Assembly: GCA_001796965.1 (NCBI GenBank)
Contig: MGOA01000051.1
Location: 1-5,399 of the forward strand
Length of the DNA stretch: 5,399 bases
Direction: 5' to 3'
Origin: Chloroflexi bacterium RBG_16_64_43
GTDB taxonomy: Bacteria > Chloroflexota > Anaerolineae > Anaerolineales > RBG-16-64-43
The first letter of the stretch is position 1, and every line of letters begins with the position of its first letter. A program made the translations under genes and the position numbers. Under the pieces are notes generated by a model that saw nothing but the letters and a program-made list of their open reading frames with translations, ran no database searches and was not told the DNA's origin. Positions 1 through 5,399 of this stretch are shown piece after piece.

Positions 1-2010
1 GACGACGTCGGCGGCTTCTTTGGCCACGTCGGTGCCGCTCAGGCCCATGACGATGCCCACGTCCGCTTTGCGCAGCGCGGGCACATCGTTGACTCCATCG
101 CCGGTCAGCGCCACCACGTCGCCGCGCGCCTGGAATGCCGCCACCAGACGCACCTTGTGTTCGGGCGCCATGCGGGCGAAGAGGGTTTCCTCGGCAATCG
201 CCGCCTGCAGGCTGGCATCGCTCATGGTCTCGAAATCGGCGCCGGTGATGATGCGCGGGCGATCGCCGGTGACCATGCCCAAGCGCCGGGCAAACGACTC
301 GGCGGTGAGCCCGTAATCGCCGGTGACCATGACCAGACGGATGCCCGCCTCGCGGCAGCGGCGGACGGCGGCCTCCGCCTCCGGGCGGGGCGGATCCATC
401 ATCGCCACCAAACCCAGCAGCACCAGTTCGGCTTCAACTCGCTCCGCCAGGTACGGCGCCGAGCGCGGGTCTAGACGCCGCCGGGCCAGAGCCAGGACGC
501 GCAGCGTATGGCGGGCGAAGCCGTCGTTGGCCTCGAGCACCTCGCGCCGGCGCGCGTCATCCAGGGGATGCTCGCGGCCGTCGATTTGGATGGCCGTGCA
601 CAGCGCCAGCACCTCGCGCGGGGCACCTTTGACGTACGCCACCTCGCCCTCAGGTCCGCGGTGTATTGTGGTCATGCGCTTGCGCCGAGCATCAAAAGGG
701 ATCTCGTGGATGCGCGGCAGCGCGCCGGACACCTGCGTTTCGTTGAGCCTGCCCTTGGCCGCCGCCACACGTAGTGCGGCTTCGGTCTGATCGCCAAGCG
801 AGGTCCAGCGCGGATGTTCGGGTGTCGGCGCGATCAAGCGCGAGTTGTTGCACACCAGCCCCGCTGTGAGTAGATCCTCCAGGTCCCGGCGCGCGCCATC
901 CGAGTCGGCCGCCGGATGGAATTCCCCTGCCGGCTCGTAGCCCGCGCCGCTCAGGCTGCGCATGCGGCCACCACACCACACCTCGCGTACGGTCATCTGA
1001 TTTTGAGTGAGGGTGCCACTCTTGTCTGAGCAGATGACCGACACCTTGGCCAGCGTTTCCACCATCGCCAGCTTCTTGACGATCACCCCGCGCCGTGCCA
1101 GCCGCTGCACGGCCATGGCCAGGGTGAGGGTCACTGTGGGCAGCAGCCCTTCCGGAATTGCGGCGACGATGATGCCCACCCCGAAGATGAAAGCCTCGGC
1201 CACCGGCCACCGCAGGTAGAAGATGCCCGAGAAGAAGACCAGCGTGCCAACGCCGAGGGCGATGACCGAGATCACGCGCGTGATTCGCCGCATCTCGCGC
1301 TGTAGCGGGCTGGGGCCCTCGCGTACTCCCTGCGTGAGATGGGCGATGCGCCCAAATTGGCTGAGCATGCCGGTGGCAAACACAATGGCCCGGCCCGTGC
1401 CAGAGGCCACGGAGGTACCGGCGAAGAGCAAGTTCGGCCGTTCCACCTCCGAGATCCCTTCCACCAGCGAGGCTTCCGCCGTACGCCGCAGCGGCACCGC
1501 GTCGCCGGTCAGGGTGGCGTGGTTGGTGCGCAGGCCGTACTCCTCAATGACGCGGGCATCGGCCGGGATGCTGTCGCCCTCAGCCAGGACGAGCACATCG
1601 CCGGGCACCACATCGCTTGAGGCGATTTCGCATTCCCGCCCATCGCGCAAGACGCGGGCAAAGGCGGGCAACACCTTGCGCAAGGCGCTGACGGCTCGCT
1701 GAGCGCGGTATTCCTGCCACAGCGAAAAGCCGGCGTTGACCAGCACCACAATCCAGATTAGCAGTCCGACCAGCGGCCGGCCGCCCACGAGCGCTACACC
1801 ACCTGCCACCCACAATAGCAGCGCCATCACATGCACCAAGTGCGGTAACAGGCGCCTTGCAAAGGGAGGCGGCGGGGCCTCCGAGATCAGGTTGGGGCCG
1901 TAGAGGGATAGGCGCGCGAGGGCTTCCGAGGTGGAAAGACCTTTCGGCGCCGTCTCCAGGCCTGCGAAGACCTCGGCCACACGCTGCGCATGAATCGGGG
2001 TTGTGCTCAT
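1..2010 (-). CDS. P2-type cation-transporting ATPase, N-terminal 670 residues (3' end outside window)
   Basis: Integral membrane pump that couples ATP hydrolysis to cation transport. Domains in order: Cation_ATPase_N-like segment (residues 8-45), M1 (about 57-75), M2 (80-98), actuator domain (100-240) with TGDA at 168-171, M3 (245-264), M4 (273-300) with PEGLLP at 286-291, phosphorylation site DKSGT with nucleophile D329, nucleotide-binding KGA at 461-463, MVTGD (D565), and hinge TGDGVND at 636-642. PEGLL in M4 is the Na,K-ATPase/SERCA-type ion site; there is no CPC/CPH, which excludes the heavy-metal P1B class. M5-M10 lie beyond the window, so the ion cannot be named. Three signature motifs deviate from consensus (TGES, DKTGT, NDAP), although the catalytic aspartates remain. 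The start is ATG at 2010: the upstream in-frame stop is only 13 codons away with no other start codon between. No clear Shine-Dalgarno precedes it. It lies 135 bases downstream of the KimA-like transporter on the same strand. P-ATPase identity is certain; Na+/K+ versus Ca2+ is open. Confidence 0.95.
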   Translation of the reverse strand, partial: MSTTPIHAQRVAEVFAGLETAPKGLSTSEALARLSLYGPNLISEAPPPPFARRLLPHLVHVMALLLWVAGGVALVGGRPLVGLLIWIVVLVNAGFSLWQEYRAQRAVSALRKVLPAFARVLRDGRECEIASSDVVPGDVLVLAEGDSIPADARVIEEYGLRTNHATLTGDAVPLRRTAEASLVEGISEVERPNLLFAGTSVASGTGRAIVFATGMLSQFGRIAHLTQGVREGPSPLQREMRRITRVISVIALGVGTLVFFSGIFYLRWPVAEAFIFGVGIIVAAIPEGLLPTVTLTLAMAVQRLARRGVIVKKLAMVETLAKVSVICSDKSGTLTQNQMTVREVWCGGRMRSLSGAGYEPAGEFHPAADSDGARRDLEDLLTAGLVCNNSRLIAPTPEHPRWTSLGDQTEAALRVAAAKGRLNETQVSGALPRIHEIPFDARRKRMTTIHRGPEGEVAYVKGAPREVLALCTAIQIDGREHPLDDARRREVLEANDGFARHTLRVLALARRRLDPRSAPYLAERVEAELVLLGLVAMMDPPRPEAEAAVRRCREAGIRLVMVTGDYGLTAESFARRLGMVTGDRPRIITGADFETMSDASLQAAIAEETLFARMAPEHKVRLVAAFQARGDVVALTGDGVNDVPALRKADVGIVMGLSGTDVAKEAADVV

Positions 2011-2066
2011 GGGAGGACGCGATGGGCGTGCACGAGGTGGAGAACGCTCCTAGGATGAACGGCGGT

Positions 2067-2095
2067 GCCGGCTGGGTCGTCCATCGACCACCGGC
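2067..2095 (-). other. Stem-loop in the gap before the ATPase gene
   Basis: GCCGG (2067-2071) pairs with CCGGC (2091-2095), and GGTCG (2075-2079) pairs with CGACC (2085-2089), giving 10 bp with a 3/1 internal loop and a 5-base apical loop. A separate near-palindrome, GGGGTGTACCCC, lies at 2100-2111. No T-run follows either one, so a normal terminator is not supported. They could form a partial barrier, an RNA-processing site or an operator between the transporter and the ATPase. The rest of this 135-base gap shows no convincing promoter or gene. Confidence 0.4.
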
Positions 2096-2145
2096 GCGAG
2101 GGGTGTACCCCCTGAGCTACTTTCCGAGGCAGAGCTTGAGCCCCG

Positions 2146-3975
2146 TCACAGTTGACCGTCCTCCCCGGGCGTGGTTGTCTCCTTGGGGGCACCGCCCAGT
2201 TTCGGTTCGGCGGGATGGGAGCTCAGATACTCCTCTAGGAGAGAACGCGCCTCGGGATGGTCCACGTGCGACGCCTCGTCGTATTCGCCCGCCGGTGGAG
2301 GCAGCGGTTCGAAGCGCATCGGGCGTCGCACCCCGAACAACTCCCAGAAGCGGGCTACTGCGACAAGCAAGGCGTGGCGATACTCTTGCGTCTTCAGCGC
2401 CTGCCACTCAACAATAGAACCCATCGGTCCCGTGACGCGCGCCTTATCGCGGATGATTCGATGGATCTGATCTGGATTGCGGTAACCGATGGGTGAAATG
2501 AGGATCGCATGCCCCATCAGTATTAAGACAAGCAGAGAGATGAGGACCAGCAATCCCCCTTCTTCCCACTTGCCTGCGACCTGACCGACGAAAACGGCAC
2601 CTGCTAACCCTACCGCGAAGCCTGCTGCAGCCCTCGCCCAGCCCCGTTTTCGCCCCGCGTAGGACCGGCTCACATGGCGGAAAATAGCCAGCGCCATTGC
2701 CATGATCGGCAAGAAGACGCCAACGCCGTAGTAGGGCATGGCCAGAGAGGTGCGACCGCGCACCAAGAATTGTATGAACACGGCCGCAAGGAAAGCGGCA
2801 GTCACTGGCCGCGTGAACGTGCCTTTGGGGTTTCGGTAAACCACGATCTCCGGAATCTCGCCGATGGCTACATTTCGCCAGGCCATGGCCTGCAGGTCCT
2901 GATAGGCTGTCATTGAGGCGGCCGCCAGGAGAGCCACAGCCAGGATTTGATAGGCCCAATAGAGTACGACTCCGCTCGGCAGTTGGCCAAATCCAATGAA
3001 GGCCAGGTTACCGACCAGCGTCCGTCCCAGCGTTCCGTCGAACACGTTGAAGTGGATTCCGAAAATGGTCAGCAGCGATGTTGTAAGCCCACCATAGAAC
3101 AAGAATGACGTCTGCACGAATCGTCCAATCCCGGTCTTCCCGCTGTAGAAAGTCCAAAGCCACGTCAGGCGGCGCAGGTGCTTTTTCCCCCAGCGCACGA
3201 GCTGTGCATCCTCGTCCTTGACAAATTGCAGTCCATTCGACATGGCCTCCAGCCCAGTCAACGCGACCATGCCCTTCATCGAAGCGGTCAGCATGTGGTA
3301 GAGAGCCTGGCCCAAAGTTGGGGTCTGCACGGCTGTCGCGGCAATCTCCGCCGGGACCTTCCGCATCACGGCGGTCACCAGACCGCTAGCCATCAGCACC
3401 GTGAGCAACAAGAAGACTCCCAGAAGTGTGAAGACCACCTGAGCGGATTCGCCGCGCCCACGGATAGTTAGCACCCAAGTGACCATGGCCAGGGCGGCGC
3501 CGATTGCGAAATGCCAAAACCATGGGATACCGTAGGCTCCGGTGATCGACAACAATTGATCGACGCCCGAGAGCGTTGAGACGACGATTGTCAGGACGTA
3601 GTCTTGGATGAGCACGACCGCCACAATCAGACTCAGCGAAGGGCCGAGATAGCGCATGGCGGCGGTAAACGAACCACCGCCTTCGTTGAACACTCCCAAG
3701 GAATACATGTATAGCGCGCCAAAGACAAAGTTGGCCAGGGCGATGGCGATAACCGCGACGTAGGCATAACTCTGCAGGCCATAGGGATGAAGGGCGCTCA
3801 ACATCTCCCCAGAGGCGTAGAAGTAGGAGGTAAAGTAGTCGACGCCAAAGAGCGCGACAGCCGCCAGTAACCCAACCTGCCCCGCTCCGTGGACGTGCGC
3901 GTCCTCCTGACGCTCGCGGGGTGCCGCCTTCCAGGCGATAAAGAAGAATGCAATCAGTAACAGTACGGACAACAT
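2146..3975 (-). CDS. KimA-like APC-superfamily permease, probable K+:H+ symporter
   Basis: Inner-membrane secondary transporter of 609 residues; B. subtilis KimA is 607. Compared from memory with KimA, all residues reported to bind K+ there have counterparts: D46 and Y53 (KimA D36, Y43) in TM1, Y126, T129 and S133 in the DYVLT..VS segment of TM3 (Y118, T121, S125), T240 and E243 in LTGLEAMSN of TM6 (T230, E233), and Y416 in YYGVGVF (Y377). GGG at 99-101 and RGRGESA at 172-178 also match. About 12 membrane segments follow D46, then a cytosolic tail from about 495 ending in a Pro/Glu-rich stretch. Oddities are an extra hydrophobic N-terminal helix (residues 1-15) and roughly 29 more residues between E243 and Y416, including a basic run at 261-280. 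The gene starts at ATG 3975, 20 bases after the stop of the preceding gene, with no good Shine-Dalgarno, so translational coupling is likely. Its G+C is lower than that of its neighbours. Amino-acid transport is the main alternative; retention of the full K+ site argues against it. Confidence 0.92.
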   Translation of the reverse strand: MLSVLLLIAFFFIAWKAAPRERQEDAHVHGAGQVGLLAAVALFGVDYFTSYFYASGEMLSALHPYGLQSYAYVAVIAIALANFVFGALYMYSLGVFNEGGGSFTAAMRYLGPSLSLIVAVVLIQDYVLTIVVSTLSGVDQLLSITGAYGIPWFWHFAIGAALAMVTWVLTIRGRGESAQVVFTLLGVFLLLTVLMASGLVTAVMRKVPAEIAATAVQTPTLGQALYHMLTASMKGMVALTGLEAMSNGLQFVKDEDAQLVRWGKKHLRRLTWLWTFYSGKTGIGRFVQTSFLFYGGLTTSLLTIFGIHFNVFDGTLGRTLVGNLAFIGFGQLPSGVVLYWAYQILAVALLAAASMTAYQDLQAMAWRNVAIGEIPEIVVYRNPKGTFTRPVTAAFLAAVFIQFLVRGRTSLAMPYYGVGVFLPIMAMALAIFRHVSRSYAGRKRGWARAAAGFAVGLAGAVFVGQVAGKWEEGGLLVLISLLVLILMGHAILISPIGYRNPDQIHRIIRDKARVTGPMGSIVEWQALKTQEYRHALLVAVARFWELFGVRRPMRFEPLPPPAGEYDEASHVDHPEARSLLEEYLSSHPAEPKLGGAPKETTTPGEDGQL

Positions 3976-3995
3976 GGCGGTGGACTGAGATCTTT

Positions 3996-5078
3996 CTAAG
4001 AACGGGAGGCGCCGGTGTCGAAGGCCGCCTCGAGCAATTCGAGTTGGCCGAGGAGGTACTTGCGGGTGGATGGGCTGAGGCGTGTATCCTGTGCGATCTT
4101 GCCCTGCTCCTCGCGCACGGCGCGCACCACAAAGGCCGGCACGAACATGATGCGCCCAGCCGGGATGACCTCGAAGCGGAAGCGGCGCATCTCGAGCTGC
4201 TGGTCGTCGAAGTAGGGCAAAGTCAGGCTCAACCCGCGGTTGAGCTCGCCCGCGCCGGCCCGGCGGCGGATGGTGTCAATGACCTGGCCGGTGTGGAAGT
4301 GCGCCAGAGCGCGCCCCTGATTGACCAGCTGCCCGAGCATGCCGTAGCGCTTGCGCCCGTATTCTTCGTCGGCCACGATGTAAGGGGTCAGCGCCACAGC
4401 CGCGTGCAGCACGAACAGGTAGCGCTGCATCGAGGCCAGATGCGCTTCGGCCTCCTCCTCCGAGCCGACCAGCAGCCGGCCCTCATCGTCGAAAGCCACC
4501 CACTGCGGCAGGAAGAAGCGCCGCGCCGCGGGCACGTACGGAACGATCAGCTGCCCGCGGCCCTCCTCCTGGCGGCCTTCCTCGACAATGGCATCGGAAG
4601 CCGCGGTGATCGCGGATTCGGGCTCCAGCTCGTCGCGCACAGGCTGGGTCGGAAGATCCTCGCCCTCCAGAACGGCATACGTGACCCGCCGGCCTTCGGG
4701 CAAGATGGCATGGATCATCTGGAAGGCACATGCAAAGCGCATCAATCGTGCTGCCGATGCCAACCCCCGGTCGGGCGAGGCCTCCAGGTCCGTCAGGTGC
4801 TGGCGCGCCGAGGCGCGCAGGTCGCCTCCCAGAAGCCTCTCGCGCAGCGATCCCACCGTGTGCCGGCGCGCTCCGGCCGGCAGCTCCAAGCTAGTGCCTT
4901 CGACGATCACCTTGTCGGGCAGCGTGAAACGCACGTGTGAGCTGCCTTCGATCAGCTCGGCCGCCAACTGGTTGGCCTGGGCCTCCAGAAATCGCTGGAC
5001 GATGGCTGGCTGAGACTCGAACATCGCGCGCGTATTCAAGTACGTGCCGTGCAGGTATTGTTCGGGATGCGGGTTCAC
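3996..5078 (-). CDS. Hypothetical soluble protein, 360 residues, first gene of the transporter operon
   Basis: I do not recognise the family. The protein has no signal peptide and no convincing membrane helix, so it is probably cytosolic. Visible parts: a helical, polar N-terminus (residues 1-45), a segment with strand-like VRFTLPDKVIVEG (49-61), a helical block with FACAFQMIHAIL (116-126), an acidic, low-complexity linker (about 138-176), a central hydrophobic patch with FFLPQWVAFDDEG (188-200), a helical stretch (208-235), and a C-terminal block with strand-like FRFEVIPAG and MFVPAFVV, then a charged helix ending near 353. There is one cysteine (117). I chose GTG at 5078 because AGGGGAG lies 8 bases upstream; an in-frame GTG at 5087 would overlap that site and give 363 residues. 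The stop is 20 bases before the KimA-like gene. The reverse strand is also open over much of this gene, but that frame has a shadow-like His/Gln/Arg-rich composition. A regulatory or assembly role for the transporters is only inferred from position. Confidence 0.88.
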   Translation of the reverse strand: MNPHPEQYLHGTYLNTRAMFESQPAIVQRFLEAQANQLAAELIEGSSHVRFTLPDKVIVEGTSLELPAGARRHTVGSLRERLLGGDLRASARQHLTDLEASPDRGLASAARLMRFACAFQMIHAILPEGRRVTYAVLEGEDLPTQPVRDELEPESAITAASDAIVEEGRQEEGRGQLIVPYVPAARRFFLPQWVAFDDEGRLLVGSEEEAEAHLASMQRYLFVLHAAVALTPYIVADEEYGRKRYGMLGQLVNQGRALAHFHTGQVIDTIRRRAGAGELNRGLSLTLPYFDDQQLEMRRFRFEVIPAGRIMFVPAFVVRAVREEQGKIAQDTRLSPSTRKYLLGQLELLEAAFDTGASRS

Positions 5079-5086
5079 GCCTACCA

Positions 5087-5093
5087 CTCCCCT
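5087..5093 (-). promoter_or_regulatory. Shine-Dalgarno site that selects GTG 5078 as start
   Basis: The minus strand reads AGGGGAG here, containing the GGAG core, with 8 bases to GTG at 5078. The alternative in-frame GTG at 5087 overlaps the end of this site and would have essentially no spacing, so the downstream GTG is preferred. Confidence 0.6.
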
Positions 5094-5108
5094 GCTTACA
5101 AGTCGGTG

Positions 5109-5127
5109 GGCGGCGAATGTCGCCGCC
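5109..5127 (-). other. Second leader hairpin, 8-bp stem
   Basis: GGCGGCGA (5109-5116) pairs with TCGCCGCC (5120-5127) around a 3-base loop. It abuts the larger stem-loop, sharing base 5127, and sits 15 bases upstream of the Shine-Dalgarno site of the 360-residue gene. Together the two stems occupy nearly all of the leader between the candidate promoter and the ribosome binding site. No T-run follows it on the minus strand. Confidence 0.6.
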
Positions 5128-5174
5128 AGGCAATCGCAGGGCCGGGAACGGCGCCCGGCCCGCGTTGCAACCTG
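5127..5174 (-). other. Long imperfect stem-loop in the operon leader
   Basis: The core is a perfect 8-bp stem, GGGCCGGG pairing with CCCGGCCC (5139-5146 with 5154-5161), closing a 7-base loop. Pairing continues outward: CGC with GCG (5135-5137/5162-5164, one-base bulge at 5138), CAA with TTG (5131-5133/5165-5167, one-base bulge at 5134), and CAGG with CCTG (5127-5130/5171-5174, three-base bulge at 5168-5170). This totals about 18 bp. Its 5' foot coincides with the predicted transcript start. No T-run follows on either strand, so it does not look like a standard intrinsic terminator, although it could still protect the 3' end of the upstream transcript. Confidence 0.6.
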
Positions 5175-5176
5175 CT

Positions 5177-5205
5177 ATTCTACTCCCAGTCTGCTCACCC
5201 CCCAA
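5177..5205 (-). promoter_or_regulatory. Candidate sigma70-type promoter for the transporter operon
   Basis: On the minus strand, TTGGGG (5205-5200) is separated by exactly 17 bases from TAGAAT (5182-5177). The -10 matches 5 of 6 consensus bases; the -35 matches only TTG. It begins 6 bases after the stop of the DinB-like gene and is the only such pair I see in the gap. Expected transcript start is near 5170, which would give a leader of about 90 bases. The host sigma-factor consensus is unknown, so this is a weak call. Confidence 0.35.
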
Positions 5206-5211
5206 TCGTGA

Positions 5212-5399
5212 TTAGACCCCTTGCCGCGAGCGCCACGCGCGTATCTGTTGGATGTGCTCAGTTTCGTGCTCGAAGGTGTCGCTGGCGATCCACTGCGATA
5301 GAGGTGCGCCCTCCAACCAGGCGAGCTTTTCCGCTCGTTCGAATTCAGCCTTGGTCAGGGCCCGCACGCGGCGCAGCGTCTGCTTACGCACAGCGGCGA
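5212..5399 (-). CDS. C-terminal fragment of a DinB/DfsB-like protein (5' end outside window)
   Basis: An open frame enters at the window edge and runs for 61 codons to TAA at 5214-5212. The readable peptide begins AAVRKQTLRRVRALT and ends in IQQIRAWRSRQGV. The pattern W-x-EGAPL-x-x-WI, then DTFEHETEHIQQIRAW, resembles the last helix of DinB-superfamily and ClbS/DfsB-type four-helix-bundle proteins, where an H-x-x-EH pattern closes the fold and often contributes a metal-binding histidine. Those families include thiol-dependent transferases and proteins of unknown function, so no reaction can be assigned. That it is coding is supported by its codon pattern, its stop just before the candidate promoter of the next gene, and the same strand as its neighbours. 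Family placement is from a short C-terminal stretch and is tentative. Confidence 0.6.
   Translation of the reverse strand, partial: AAVRKQTLRRVRALTKAEFERAEKLAWLEGAPLSQWIASDTFEHETEHIQQIRAWRSRQGV

Noticed and set aside
692..1210. Minus-strand open frame of 172 codons in another frame of the ATPase gene
   Set aside because: It lies wholly within the P and N domains of the ATPase, whose own frame carries DKSGT and KGA; the product is a Gly/Arg/His-rich shadow.
1223..1702. Plus-strand open frames antisense to the ATPase actuator domain
   Set aside because: Arg/Ser/Thr-rich translation without motifs, exactly opposite the TGDA-containing coding frame.
1..2010. ATPase as KdpB or as a heavy-metal P1B pump
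   Set aside because: No KdpA, KdpC or KdpF frame is adjacent, M4 carries PEGLL, and there is no CPC/CPH motif or N-terminal CxxC metal-binding domain.
3386..4132. Minus-strand open frame of 248 codons spanning the unknown-protein/permease junction
   Set aside because: Low-complexity Arg/Ser/Pro product in a shifted frame of two well-supported genes.
3948..4940. Plus-strand open frame of 330 codons antisense to the 360-residue gene
   Set aside because: Its product is rich in His, Gln, Arg and Ala with no domain pattern, it overlaps the start of the KimA-like gene antisense, and it is explained by few stop codons in the complement of a GC-rich gene.
5085..5087. GTG at 5087 as the start of the unknown gene (363 residues)
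   Set aside because: It overlaps the end of the only Shine-Dalgarno-like sequence; GTG at 5078 has the normal 8-base spacing.
5109..5174. Leader hairpins as intrinsic terminators
   Set aside because: Neither strand has a T-run after the stems.
5088..5176. Leader as a classical ydaO/yuaA c-di-AMP riboswitch
   Set aside because: The leader is only about 90 bases and I see none of that riboswitch's conserved core segments; only simple stem-loops are visible.

Overview
The window reads as a GC-rich bacterial chromosome fragment. Most coding sequence is well above 60% G+C, with GTG in use as a start codon. Nothing in it fixes the phylum; environmental GC-rich lineages are plausible but cannot be separated here. 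All four genes lie on the minus strand, so transcription runs from high to low coordinates, and there is no sign of phage, transposon, CRISPR or RNA genes.

Layout in the direction of transcription: (1) 5399-5212, the last 61 codons of a gene whose C-terminus resembles the DinB/DfsB (ClbS) four-helix-bundle family. (2) 5211-5079, a 133-base gap holding a candidate sigma70-type promoter and then a leader made almost entirely of two strong stem-loops, ending in a Shine-Dalgarno site. (3) 5078-3996, a 360-residue soluble protein of unknown function. (4) After a 20-base gap, 3975-2146, a 609-residue APC-superfamily transporter. It keeps every K+-coordinating residue that I can recall for the Bacillus subtilis K+:H+ symporter KimA, with an extra N-terminal hydrophobic helix and a longer basic segment before TM7. 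(5) After a 135-base gap containing a structured element, 2010 to the window edge, the first 670 residues of a P2-type cation ATPase of the PEGLL (Na,K-ATPase-like) group. It is cut off by the window before M5.

The unknown protein and the transporter are almost certainly co-transcribed, and the ATPase may be too. A KimA-like K+ importer followed by a Na+/K+/Ca2+-type ATPase points to monovalent-cation homeostasis; the unknown protein would then be a cytosolic partner or regulator. This grouping is inference from gene order. The most unusual points are three substitutions in the signature motifs of the ATPase (TGES to TGDA, DKTGT to DKSGT, NDAP to NDVP), the intact K+ site in a divergent KimA-like protein, the structured leader ahead of an unrecognised gene, and the lower G+C of the transporter gene compared with its neighbours.
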